From: JBKQVT01 sp963804825
GTDB taxonomy: Bacteria > Planctomycetota > Planctomycetia > Pirellulales > Thermoguttaceae
DNA length: 64,000 nucleotides
Assembly: GCA_963804825.1 (NCBI GenBank)
Contig: CAWDRV010000003.1
Span: 1,426,001 to 1,490,000, forward strand
Reading direction: 5' to 3'
The number at the start of each line of letters is the position of its first letter. Position 1 is the stretch's first letter. Positions 18,590-27,339 of this stretch are shown here, piece by piece. Both the position numbers and the translations under genes were made by a program. The notes under the pieces were generated by a model, which had not been told where the DNA came from, did no database searches, and worked only from the letters and a program-made list of their open reading frames with translations.

Positions 18590-19186
18590 ATGGATCAACG
18601 CATGAAGATTGCCGCGGCGACCAGCGTCTTGCTGGTGGGGACCGTGGTGGCGCTGTTGTTCCGTCGCGACCCGCCGCCCCCCAGCCTGCCCGTGCCGGGG
18701 ACCACCGATCACCTGCTCCTGCGCAAACGCGTCGAGCCGCAACCTGTCACGGACGACGCCGTCTGGCGGCAGCGAGGTGGTTGCGAAGGGTGGCAGTCGG
18801 CGCCGACAGGCTCGGAAGAGGCCAGCCCGACGACGACGATCGTCACGCCCGTCGATGCCGGGCAGCCGCCGGACCTGGCCCGGTCGTATCCCAACGGCAG
18901 CGTGCCGGGCAGTTCGCGATGGGGGATTTCGATGGTGCAAATGCTGCCGGAGACGGCCTTGCCGGAGGCGGCCCCGCGGACCCACAAGGTCGTCGATGGC
19001 GACACGTTGGCGGCGTTGGGCGAACGTTACTTGGGCTCGAAGGAGGCCGCCGGGGCGATCTTCGCCGCCAACCGCGAGGTGCTCAGCGACCCGCAAATCC
19101 TGCCCATCGGCGTCGAGTTGAAGATTCCGGCCGCGGCGGGTTTGGCGTCCGATGCGGCGCCCCTCACCCCCCGGGCACCACGCTAG
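18590..19186 (+). CDS. Membrane-anchored LysM domain protein
   Basis: 198-residue protein with an N-terminal transmembrane anchor (IAAATSVLLVGTVVALLF, residues about 7-24). A Pro-rich linker of about 100 residues follows, then a single C-terminal LysM domain, THKVVDGDTLAALGERYLGS, about residues 131-180, ending with the typical IPAA. LysM domains bind peptidoglycan-type glycans, so a cell-envelope role is inferred. The start is the ATG at 18590, since the open upstream frame lacks the hydrophobic N-terminus pattern. The 220 bases between comB and this gene hold nothing I recognise. Confidence 0.78.
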   Translation: MDQRMKIAAATSVLLVGTVVALLFRRDPPPPSLPVPGTTDHLLLRKRVEPQPVTDDAVWRQRGGCEGWQSAPTGSEEASPTTTIVTPVDAGQPPDLARSYPNGSVPGSSRWGISMVQMLPETALPEAAPRTHKVVDGDTLAALGERYLGSKEAAGAIFAANREVLSDPQILPIGVELKIPAAAGLASDAAPLTPRAPR

Positions 19187-19251
19187 TGGTCGTCTCCCAC
19201 AGTGGGGCGAGGGGAGTAATGGCTGGCCGACCGTAAAGGCTCTACGGCCCG

Positions 19252-20319
19252 CTATTCGCTCGATTCCTTCGTCGCGTAGGGATTTTTCCGCAGCTTGACC
19301 CGCTTGTACGCCTTGTTCGACTTCACATCGGGGTTGGTGACGAGGCGGCGAGAGATGAACATCTCGATCATCTGCGCGACCCCCAGCCCTTCACCCCCGA
19401 GCAGCTTGGTCCCTTGAAGATGGGTGTCAACGGGGATGAAGAACAGGCTCCGCTGTTCCTTGACCTTTGCTGCATCCTCGGGCAAGGGATGGTAAAGCTT
19501 CAGCAAGTTGTTCACGCGCGTGGCGTCGTCCAAGGGCTTCTTTGCGTTCTGGCCGACCAGCAGCATGACGGAAATCTGGCTGCGGACCTGCTCGTCCGCC
19601 AGGGGCACGGCGATCTTCAGGCCGTGCGCCGACAGCTCGGGCGAGATCAGCACCAACGCCTTGGTGAAGGTGCCCATCTGCCAACCGCCGACGGGGGTCG
19701 TGTTCCAATCGTTCTTGGCGAATCCCAGGGCCACGGCGGCCCCCATGTCGGCCCCCACGATGCACAGCTTGTTCAAATTCAGCCCGGGCGGCGACTTGTC
19801 CTGGCCGTTGTTCTCGTCGCGCAGGTAGTCCAAGATGGCGGGCATGTCCTGGGAGATCATCGCCGGGAATTGGCCGGGCCTCATCTTGGCCGCATCCAGC
19901 TTGGGGCCGTTGGTCTTCGTGCTGTCGCCGTGGCCGCGGAGGTCGGGCACGAGAACGGCACAACCCAAGTCCTCTTGCAGGCGGGGGGCCAAGTCGGCAT
20001 AGTCCTTGCGGCTCCCCCTGAAACCGTGCAACAAAACGACCGGGATCGATTCCTTGCCGTTGGTGCCGGGATAATAGGTTGCCGTCAGGGTCACGCCGTC
20101 GCGGGTGGTGAGCGTGACCTCCTGGGGTTCCGGGGGCTTGTTCGCGTTGGGCGCCGCGGCCGCCGCGGCCTTGTCGTTCGCCTTCTCGGCCGGTTCTTCC
20201 TGTTGGGCGCGAAGTGCCGGAAGCCCCAGCAGCAGGGCCGCCGCCGCCAGGCCCAACGCCCGAAACCACCACCCCCGCGGAAACCCAAGCGACGCCGGAT
20301 TGAGCTGTCGTGTCCCCAT
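19252..20319 (-). CDS. Secreted alpha/beta hydrolase-fold protein with Asp at the nucleophile elbow
   Basis: 355-residue exported protein. The signal peptide covers residues about 15-38 (WWFRALGLAAAALLLGLPAL), followed by an Ala/Pro-rich linker. The alpha/beta hydrolase core begins near residue 70: VVLLHGFRGSRKDY (oxyanion region) and VPDLRGHGDS. The elbow reads VGADMGAAVAL, so the usual Ser of GxSxG is Asp. Asp nucleophiles occur in haloalkane dehalogenases and epoxide hydrolases, but the surroundings do not otherwise look like those families, and the protein may be non-catalytic. No operon partner is apparent. Confidence 0.78.
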   Translation of the reverse strand: MGTRQLNPASLGFPRGWWFRALGLAAAALLLGLPALRAQQEEPAEKANDKAAAAAAPNANKPPEPQEVTLTTRDGVTLTATYYPGTNGKESIPVVLLHGFRGSRKDYADLAPRLQEDLGCAVLVPDLRGHGDSTKTNGPKLDAAKMRPGQFPAMISQDMPAILDYLRDENNGQDKSPPGLNLNKLCIVGADMGAAVALGFAKNDWNTTPVGGWQMGTFTKALVLISPELSAHGLKIAVPLADEQVRSQISVMLLVGQNAKKPLDDATRVNNLLKLYHPLPEDAAKVKEQRSLFFIPVDTHLQGTKLLGGEGLGVAQMIEMFISRRLVTNPDVKSNKAYKRVKLRKNPYATKESSE

Positions 20320-20780
20320 GAATCATCGACCTCGTGAAAGAGTTCTTTTGCCGGGTCGAGAAGACCCCGTCCCTGTTCTCTCTTTTATGCTAAATCGTCG
20401 GGAGCGATATGTCAACTTACCCCCAAGATGCGTAAACCGGCCTTCCCACGCCTTCATCGAAACCTGACAGAGTAATGTAATGTGTCAGTCTGTTGGGTCC
20501 TTATCGTCGAGTGTAATCGGTGCCGATTTCGACCCGGAGGGTCGTTTGATAATAGCCCAGCGATTTATCGCTGGGTGGCGGATGGCCGCAATCCCATTTT
20601 CGTCCCGTAGGGACGATTGAATGTCGGATGCTGCATTTCGGCCGTCCCTACGGGACTTGTCGCGCAAAATGGTGAAGCTTGCCGTCCCAGCAGTAAACTG
20701 CTGGGCTACTATCAAACGCCCCTCCGGGGCGAAACCAGTCGGTCAGTTCGTTGTTTCCCACAGTTGTGACGCACTACACT
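20320..20780. repeat. Intergenic region with a long imperfect inverted repeat
   Basis: About 460 bases between the divergent hydrolase start and the priA 3' end. Positions about 20537-20745 form nested inverted repeats. The outer arms carry GTTTGATAATAGCCCAG and CTGGGCTACTATCAAAC. Local hairpins CCCAGCGATTTATCGCTGGG and CCCAGCAGTAAACTGCTGGG lie in each arm, and CGTCCCGTAGGGACG pairs with CGTCCCTACGGGAC near the centre. The first 200 bases hold nothing I recognise. Confidence 0.75.
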
Positions 20781-23065
20781 TTAAAGCATTTCTAGCGGAT
20801 CGACGTCCACGATCCACTGCACGTCGTCGGGCGGCTGGACCGCGGCGGTGGCCTGCCGGACCGCCTCGCGCAAGGCATCGCCGTCGCGTCCGTGCGTTTG
20901 GATCTGGAAGCGGAATTTCCCCTTGAGCCGGGCCAGCGGCGCCGGGGCGGGCCCCAACACCCGCGCCTCGACACGCAGATCGCCGATCGCGGCGGTCAAT
21001 CGGTCGGCCAAATGGCGCGCGAATTGGGCCGCCACCGCCTCCACCGGGCCGCGCACCACCAGCCGGATCATCGCGGCGAACGGCGGATAGCGGAGCATCT
21101 CGCGGATCGGCAACTCGCCGGCCGCAAAGGCGGCGAAATCGTGCCGCACCGCCGCCCGGATCGCCGGATGCTCCGGGCTGTACGTCTGCACCAGGACGCG
21201 GCCGCCCTTGGGTCCGCGGCCCGTCCGGCCCGCCACTTGCGTGACCAGGTGAAAGGTCCGCTCGGCGGCGCGGAAGTCGGGCAAGTGCAGGGCCGTGTCG
21301 GCGTTGATCACGCCCACCAGCGTCACGTTCGGAAAATCGAGCCCCTTGGCGATCATTTGCGTTCCGAGCAGGATTTTCACCTTGCCCGAGCGAAAGTCGG
21401 CCAGCGCCCGCTCGTGGCTGCCGTGCCGGCGCATCGTGTCGGTGTCCATCCGCAGGCAGGGGACCTTGGGGAATCGCGCCCGCACCTCCGCCTCCAGCCG
21501 TTGCGTCCCCTGGCCGCTGTAGCGGATGCCGGTGAAGTCGCATCCCGGACAGGCCGCCGGGGCGGGCACCTCGTAGTCGCAGTAATGGCACAGCGCAATC
21601 TCCTCGGTGCGATGGTGCGTCAGGGCGATGTCGCAATGGGGACACCGCATCACCAGGCCGCACGCCGGACATTGAATTTGCGTGGAAAAACCGCGTCGGT
21701 TCAACAGCAGGATCACCTGCCCGCCGTCGGCCAACGCCGCGGTGATGGCCTGGTGCAAGGGGCGGCTGATGGCCCCGCGCGATTGCCCCCGGCGCACGTC
21801 GCTGCGGAGGTCGATGGTGCCGACCAGCGGCATGGGGCGGTCCAGCACCCGGTGCGGCAGCTCGACCAACGTGTACTGCCCCCGCTGCGCCAGGAGCCAA
21901 CTCTCCAGCGAGGGCGTCGCCGAACCCAGCACCAGCGGCACCCCTTCCGCCGCGGCCCGGGCAATCGCCACGTCCCGGGCGTGATAACGCGGGGCCGTCT
22001 CCTGCTTGAACGAACCCTCGTGCTCCTCGTCCAGCACGATCAGGCCCAGGTGCGGCGCGGGTGCGAAGATCGCGCTTCGGCGCCGACCACCACCGGCACC
22101 CCGCCCTCGGCAATCCGCTGCCAATGCCAATGCCGTTCCGAGTCGCTCAAGTGACTATGCAAAACCGCCACCTCGCGGAAACGCGCGCGGAACCGATCGA
22201 CGGTCTGCGGCGTCAGGCTGATCTCGGGCACCAGCACGATGGCCTGCCGCCCGTAACGGACCACCTCCTGGATCGCCTGGATGTAGACCTCGGTCTTGCC
22301 GCTGTCGGTCACTCCGTGGACGAGAATCGTCTGGTGCCGTTGCGAGCGGAGCGCGGCCAGGACGGCGTCCAACGCCCGCTGCTGGTCGGGGTTGAGCACC
22401 AGGTTCGCCTCGCGCCCGGCCCGCGGCGGCTCGGCCTGCCGGCGTTGCATCCGGCCGGTCTGGGAACGGATGAGTCCCTTGCGGCGCAAGGCCGTGATCG
22501 GCGCCGACGTGCATCGGGCCGCCTGGGCCAGTTCCGCGGGCGTCAACGGCTGCTTGGCGGCCGCAAGCGCCCGTAGCGCGGCCAGTTGCTTCTCCGGCAG
22601 TTTCATCGACGCGATCCGCTCCCGGGCGCCGGCGTCGAGGCTCAAGAGCGTGGTCATCCGCGTGCCCGCCTGGCCGCGGACCCCGGCTGGCACCACCGTC
22701 TCCAAGACCTGCCCCCAGTCGCACAAGTAGCGCCCGGCGATCCACTCGGTCAGACGCAGCATGGCCGGCGACAGCAGACTGCGGCGATCGACGACCGACT
22801 CGATCGGCTTGAGCCGGCGCGGTCCGACGGGCCGGTTTTCCAACCGCACGCAATAGCCGGTCCGCAGCCGATTCCCCCTCCCCAGCGGCACGCGGACGCG
22901 ATGGCCCGGCTCGAGCTGGTCTCGCAAGGCGTCGGGCACCACGTAGTCGAACTCCTGGGCCGGACCCGTCGGAAGAACCACCGTCGCCACGAATTGTTGG
23001 GCCTGATCGTCCTCCTGCCAGGGAGCGGGCTCGGTGTCGAACAAATGGCGTTGTGGGTCGGACAT
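20781..23065 (-). CDS. priA: Primosomal replication restart helicase PriA, one frameshift
   Basis: DNA helicase that reloads the replisome at stalled forks. The N-terminal DNA-binding domain is seen (FDYVVPDAL). The Walker A motif is GVTDSGKTEVY, then LVPEISLTPQ, and the DEEH box reads VLDEEHEGSFKQ. The zinc-binding cysteines are CPAC, CPHC, CHYC and CPGC. Helicase motifs LLGTQMIAKGLDFPNVTLVGV and QVAGRTGRGPKGG follow. One base appears to be missing near 22073, where the expected GARSAIFAP becomes GAEARSS; a lost C in a CCC run would explain it. Total about 761 codons, normal length. Confidence 0.95.
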
Positions 23066-23124
23066 GGCGGAACGGGCCGGCAGCCGCTAAACTGTGGGGA
23101 CTGGTTTCTGTTACGGAAGCACGT

Positions 23125-23207
23125 GTAGGGTGGGTCAAGCGTAGCGAGACCCACCATCGGTTTTTCCCGGATTTTGGTGGGACTTCGCTTCGCTCGTCCC
23201 ACCCTAC
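23125..23207. repeat. GTAGGGTGGGTC inverted repeat
   Basis: Imperfect inverted repeat. GTAGGGTGGGTC...GAGACCCACCAT on the left is mirrored by GGTGGGACTTCG...GTCCCACCCTAC on the right. A second copy is at 41279-41360. It lies between the divergent priA and nadD starts. Confidence 0.85.
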
Positions 23208-23284
23208 CGGTATTTCCGCAACGGAGACGAACGATACAAGAATATCCCACCCGCAAGGCGTCGTTACAAGGCAGGAGCCAACGG

Positions 23285-23926
23285 ATGCGACTGGGCGTGT
23301 TTGGCGGGACGTTCGATCCGGTGCATTTTGGACACCTATTGCTGGCGGAATGTTGCCGGGAGCAATGCCGCTTGGACGCGGTGTGGTTCTTGCCGGCCGC
23401 GGTGCCGCCGCACAAGCGGTCCCGGCCGCTGACGGCGGCCAACGTCCGCGTCGAAATGCTCGAATTGGCCGTCGCCGGCAACGAGGCCTTCGCCGTCAGC
23501 CGCTACGAGACCGATCGCGGCGGGGTCAATTATACGGCCGACACGCTGGCGCATTTTCATAAGGAGAATCCCGGCGCCGAGTTGTTTTTCTTGCTGGGGG
23601 CCGACATGCTCCGCGATTTTCCCCATTGGCGGGAGCCGGAGCGAATTTGTCAACTGGCCTTGCCGGTGGCGGTCCGCCGCGCGGGCGAGCCGCCGGTCGA
23701 TTTCGCGGCGCTCGCCGAGTTTGCCTCGCCGGAGCGGATCGAGTCGATGCGCCGGCACGAGGTCGAGATGCCGGAGATGGGCGCCAGCAGCACGGACATT
23801 CGGCGTCGCGTGGCCGCCGGGGAGAGCATTCGATATCTGACCCCCCGCGCCGTGGAGGCGTATATCGAGGCGCATCATCTGTATCGGGGGGAGGAAAAGG
23901 CGGAGGGCGGTGAGCCGGCGGCGTGA
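23285..23926 (+). CDS. nadD: Nicotinate-nucleotide adenylyltransferase
   Basis: Transfers AMP from ATP to nicotinate mononucleotide in NAD synthesis. The nucleotidyltransferase start MRLGVFGGTFDPVHFGHLLL carries the HxGH motif (HFGH). FLPAAVPPHK and LGADMLRDFPHW are NadD-specific, and SSTDIRRRVAAGESIRYLTP is the C-terminal ISSTxIR motif. About 200 residues are typical. The last dozen residues (EEKAEGGEPAA) are translated from a repeat, so the natural C-terminus has been replaced or extended. The ATG at 23285 is preceded by AGGAGCC. Confidence 0.95.
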   Translation: MRLGVFGGTFDPVHFGHLLLAECCREQCRLDAVWFLPAAVPPHKRSRPLTAANVRVEMLELAVAGNEAFAVSRYETDRGGVNYTADTLAHFHKENPGAELFFLLGADMLRDFPHWREPERICQLALPVAVRRAGEPPVDFAALAEFASPERIESMRRHEVEMPEMGASSTDIRRRVAAGESIRYLTPRAVEAYIEAHHLYRGEEKAEGGEPAA

Positions 23927-23971
23927 GCCGCCGGATAAGGCGGAGGGCGGAAGGCGGAAGGGGGAAGGATG

Positions 23972-23997
23972 AAAAAGCCCCCGGACTGTGTCCGGGG
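23972..23997 (-). terminator. CCCCGGAC hairpin terminator
   Basis: Stem CCCCGGAC/GTCCGGGG followed on the minus strand by GCTTTTTC. It lies just past the 3' end of the minus-strand hypothetical gene (24331-24021), so it is a plausible terminator for it. Confidence 0.6.
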
Positions 23998-24005
23998 GGC
24001 CGGCC

Positions 24006-24020
24006 TGCGAAACCGCAAGC
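24006..24020. repeat. TGCGAAACCGCAAGC copy
   Basis: One of the nine dispersed GCTTGCGGTTTCGCA elements, adjacent to the terminator-like hairpin as in the other composite repeats. Confidence 0.85.
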
Positions 24021-24331
24021 GAATAATCGCACCGACCGCAGGCATAATCCCCTGCGGCTCGCTCGAACTCACGCGCGCTCTTACGCACCGCGAGCAACTC
24101 GCGGAGCGAGGCGGCCATCGGCAGCCGCACGGCGTCCGGCTCGCGCCGCAAGGCGTCCAGTACCTGATCCAGTTGATCGCCGGGGGACAAGGCCAAATCC
24201 AGAAAGAAGATTTTCCGGCCGCGAAGCTCGCAGACGCCGCCCGCGTTGCCGTCCAACCAGTCCTGACGCACTTGCCAGCCCAGACGCGCGGCCAGATCGA
24301 GGGCCTCCGCCAAAAGCTCTACCGTGTGCAT
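24021..24331 (-). CDS. Conserved-looking hypothetical protein, repeat-disrupted 3' end
   Basis: About 104 residues starting MHTVELLAEALDLAARLGW, with GGVCELRGRKIFFLDLALSP and DQLDQVLDALRRE. It looks like a compact helical cytoplasmic protein of unknown function. The reading frame does not stop where the protein appears to end. It runs through the GCTTGCGGTTTCGCA repeat and terminator and then antisense through nadD to 23336, so the end given here is where the repeat begins. Start ATG at 24331, preceded by GGAAGGAGC. Confidence 0.55.
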
Positions 24332-24363
24332 CCGTGCTCCTTCCTTCCCCCTGTCGCGGTCCA

Positions 24364-24424
24364 ATCCGGAGGCTGACGCCTCCGGCTCACTGCCCTCTCA
24401 ATCCGGAGGCTAACGCCTCCGGCT
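24364..24424. repeat. Two CCGGAGGC hairpin repeats in tandem
   Basis: CCGGAGGCTGACGCCTCCGG and CCGGAGGCTAACGCCTCCGG, each followed by CTCA and spaced about 38 bases apart. The remaining 190 bases up to the histidine kinase hold no recognisable gene. They are AT-richer and probably carry its promoter. Confidence 0.8.
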
Positions 24425-24620
24425 CATCGCCTTCCGCCTTTGCGCGGCGGATTATATCGGCTTCGGTTTCAGTTGCCCAGCCGAGTTGACGATACCGAAA
24501 ACGAGACTAAATGCTTTCTTTCTATATAGTTAAGACACGCGAACCAGGGGAAGCAGCTAGAACATCACGGATGGCGTAAACGGGCTAGTCCGGGTTATTC
24601 ACGTAGTTTGGGAGCGACTG

Positions 24621-25529
24621 GTGTCCACTAGCGATCATGGCTCGTTCGAGAGTTTGCAGCAGCAGGTCGAGGCGCTGAAGCAGCAACTCGCCCAGGCCCA
24701 ACGGTTAACGGCGTTGGGCGAATTGGTCAGCACCACCACGCATGAGTTCAACAACGTGTTGATGACCATTATCAACTATGCCAAGCTGGGCATGCGTCAC
24801 AAGGACACCGCGACGCGGGAGAAGTCGTTTGAGAAGATTCTGGCGGCCGCCAATCGGGCGGCCAAGATCACGGCCACCGTGCTTGGATTGGCCCGCAACC
24901 GTTCCGCCGGCCAGGAGCCGACCGATCTGCGGGAGCTGGTCGAGAACGCCCTGTTGCTGCTGGAACGGGAGATGAACAAGTATCGCGTCACCGTGGACAA
25001 GAGCTTCCAGCCCATTCCCGCGGCCTACATCAACGGCAATCAAATCCAGCAGGTGTTGCTGAACCTGTTGATCAACGCCCGGCAGGCCATGCCCAGCGGC
25101 GGTCGGGTGCTGATTAAACTCGCCTACGACGCCGAGAGCGACATGATCGACCTGGTGGTCCGCGACAACGGTTGCGGCATTCCGCCGGACAAGCTGCCGC
25201 GAATCTTCGACGCCTTCTTCACGACCAAGGCCGGTCCCGACGCCAGCGGGAAGGGCGGCACGGGCCTGGGGCTCTCGACTTGTCGCGACATCATCGAGGC
25301 CCATCACGGCCGCATCCGCGTGGACAGCACGGTCGGCAAAGGGACGGCCTTCACCTTGAAGCTGCCCACGGCGGCCAAGGCGTCTGGAAAGCGGCCGCCG
25401 GCCGCCGTTGCCGCCGCCGCCGGTCACGATTCCGTTGCCGTCGCTGCGAGCGACGAACGAGTGCCAGCGGTAGTGAGCCGGTGGCGTCAGCCACCGGAGA
25501 TCGCCGAGGGCACGTTATCCGGTGGCTGA
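24621..25529 (+). CDS. Soluble sensor histidine kinase
   Basis: Two-component kinase without membrane segments or a recognisable sensor domain. A short N-terminal coiled coil (residues 9-30, SLQQQVEALKQQLAQAQRL) leads to the phospho-acceptor H-box, TTTHEFNNVLMTIINYAKLG, near residue 39. The HATPase part has the N-box (VLLNLLINARQAM), G1 (RDNGCGIPPD), the F-box (FDAFFTTK) and G2 (GGTGLGLS). The GTG at 24621 gives the first well-placed start. The last 50 residues look low-complexity and run into a GCCGGTGGC repeat. No response regulator is adjacent, so it is an orphan. Confidence 0.9.
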   Translation: MSTSDHGSFESLQQQVEALKQQLAQAQRLTALGELVSTTTHEFNNVLMTIINYAKLGMRHKDTATREKSFEKILAAANRAAKITATVLGLARNRSAGQEPTDLRELVENALLLLEREMNKYRVTVDKSFQPIPAAYINGNQIQQVLLNLLINARQAMPSGGRVLIKLAYDAESDMIDLVVRDNGCGIPPDKLPRIFDAFFTTKAGPDASGKGGTGLGLSTCRDIIEAHHGRIRVDSTVGKGTAFTLKLPTAAKASGKRPPAAVAAAAGHDSVAVAASDERVPAVVSRWRQPPEIAEGTLSGG

Positions 25530-25546
25530 TGCCACCGGCTCAACCT

Positions 25547-26157
25547 CTACCGCATGTTGAATCGGTCCATCAACTGGCCGAGGATCCGCTGCTCCAACAC
25601 CATGTCGCGGCCTTGGGGAACCCAGCCTCGATTCAAGTCCTTGCCCCCGGGCGGATTGACGACGCGGGTGAGCGTGTCGTCGTGGGGGAAGATGCCGGCG
25701 CCGGCGGTGGATTGCTCCGGAGCCACGAGGTTCTCCAGTTCCTTGAACACGGCCACCTCGACCCAGAAGCCTTGGCGGTTTGGCATCGGCACCACTTTGA
25801 CCACGGCGTAGCGGTGGATCGACTGGAGCGTGCTCTCCAGCCGCTGGTACCCATCGGCGGAATCGTGGTCCCAAGGCTCGAAGATCGTCGCCCCCACCTT
25901 GGGATACGTGTCGATGCGGCCCTCGGTCGGCTCCGTGCCCAACAGGCGGACGGGCTCTTCATGGTCGATCTTGAAGTAGTCGCTGACAACGTCGGCAACC
26001 GTGGCGAAGACATACTGCGGCATCGGCGTTGGGCACCAGGATCGCGATTGTCGTAGGCCAGGGTCGGGGGCACGGCGTCCGGCATGTTCCAGGGCGGTCC
26101 GCCCACGCAGCCCGAAAGGGCCAGCGGTGCGAGCAAGGTGAAGAGCAGCTTGCGCAT
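25547..26157 (-). CDS. Lipoprotein of unknown function, one frameshift
   Basis: N-terminal lipoprotein signal MRKLLFTLLAPLALSGC with the lipobox LSGC, then GGPPWNMPDAVPPTLAYDNRD. After a break near 26033 the second frame continues with YVFATVADVVSDYFKID, then DTYPKVGATIFEPWDHDSADGYQRLESTLQSIHRYA, and ends MDRFNMR. Total about 203 codons. The conserved-looking body suggests a family of planctomycete envelope lipoproteins, but I cannot name a function. It is convergent with the histidine kinase, with only 17 bases between the stops. Confidence 0.65.
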
Positions 26158-26281
26158 GGACAGGCCGGTTGAGGAGAAGGGACAAGAGGACAAGCCCGCC
26201 CGCACCCTTCCGGGAGGGTTTGGGGGGCGGTAGTTTCGCAGGAAGTTGCGGGGAAAGCAAGGGCGAATCGAGGAGGATAGA

Positions 26282-26462
26282 CCGCCCTCACCCTAACCCT
26301 CTCCCAGAGGGAGAAGGGGACTGGTTCGATTAGAACTTCTCCCAGAGGGAGAGGGGACTGTTCGTTAACCTTCTCCCAGAGGGAGAGGGGACATGTTCGT
26401 TAACCTTCTCCCGGAGGGAGAGGGGACTGTTCGTTAACCTTCTCCCGGAGGGAGAGGGGGCC
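26282..26462. repeat. Tandem CTTCTCCC-AGAGGGAGA hairpin array
   Basis: Five consecutive units of about 32 bases, each containing CTCTCCC or TTCTCCC followed by AGAGGGAGA or GGAGGGAGA and separated by TGTTCGTTAAC-like linkers. Each unit can fold into a short hairpin. Single or double copies of the same hairpin occur at 11103-11125 and 51570-51685. Confidence 0.85.
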
Positions 26463-26470
26463 AATGGTCG

Positions 26471-26947
26471 TTACCGGGCGAACACGGGCCGGCGAACGGG
26501 GGCCTTTCGCCGTGCGGTGCGGGCGGCGGCGGCGCCGTTTTCGCCCAAAACCCGTTGGGCCTTGGCCAGGTCGTTCACCTTGACGACGGCCAGGACGCCG
26601 GTCTTGGCCCCCCGGGCGGCGCCGGCGGAATTGAACGAGCAATAGGCGTAGTCGATGTTCAAGTGGTCGGCCGCCAGCCGTTCACAGATTTTTCCAAAGG
26701 CCCCCATTTGGTTGGGCAGTTCGACCAGCAGTACGTCGGCACCGTCGCAGTGCAGGTTGATTTTTTCGAGGACCTTGGCGGCCGCGGCGAAATCGTCGGG
26801 CACGAATCGCACGGTACCCCGTTCGCCGCTGTCCATCACCGACAACGCCCGGCAGGTCACTTTCTCCTTGTTCAAGGCCGCCAACATCGCCGTCAGCCGA
26901 CCGGGTTTGTTTGCCAACGTAACCGAAAGCTGCTTGGCCGTTTGCAT
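26471..26947 (-). CDS. Tandem ACT-domain protein
   Basis: 158-residue cytoplasmic protein with two ACT-like ligand-binding repeats. The first is residues about 1-70 (KQLSVTLANKPGRLTAMLAAL). The second is about 70-140 (VLLVELPNQMGAFGKICERL followed by NIDYAYCSF). The tail is basic (ARTARRKAPVRR). Stand-alone ACT proteins usually sense amino acids, so a regulatory role is inferred. The ATG at 26947 is preceded by GCAGGAAAGGAAG, a good ribosome-binding site. Confidence 0.83.
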   Translation of the reverse strand: MQTAKQLSVTLANKPGRLTAMLAALNKEKVTCRALSVMDSGERGTVRFVPDDFAAAAKVLEKINLHCDGADVLLVELPNQMGAFGKICERLAADHLNIDYAYCSFNSAGAARGAKTGVLAVVKVNDLAKAQRVLGENGAAAARTARRKAPVRRPVFAR

Positions 26948-27339
26948 CTCGTTCTTCCTTTCCTGCGGTGAGAGAAAACGCTGCAAGAAATGCCGTCTCC
27001 GCATTAGTTTCCGCTGCGGAAGACCACCTTGCAGGTTTCTTGACGGAGAGAGCCAATGTCCGCATTACGGAGAGAATCCTGTCCGCATTTTCGTGACGTG
27101 AAGGGCCATGAGGTGTTCCGAACCGGCCCTAAGGTAATCTTAGCGGATTGTCCGAAGGCGTCAAATCCACCAAAACCCCCCATTCTTCCGGGAGGGGGCG
27201 GACTGCGTGCCCCCGACGCCGTTGAATTTGCAAATTTTCACGGGGAACTCTTGGGGACTTCCCTTCGTCCAATACACGACGGAAAATGATCGAGGACTGG
27301 ACCCTGGGGTTTTCCCCCCTTTTTCACAGGAGAATTGTC
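26948..27339. other. Divergent intergenic region, no gene seen
   Basis: About 390 bases between the ACT protein and the VIT/vWA gene, whose starts diverge. It must carry both promoters. A CAGGAGAATTGTC ribosome-binding site precedes the VIT gene at its right end. I see no ORF with coding character, no RNA gene and no strong hairpin. Confidence 0.5.

Noticed and set aside
24470..24620. Possible structured RNA or riboswitch before the histidine kinase
   Set aside because: No tRNA cloverleaf, known riboswitch core or strong hairpin could be drawn by eye.
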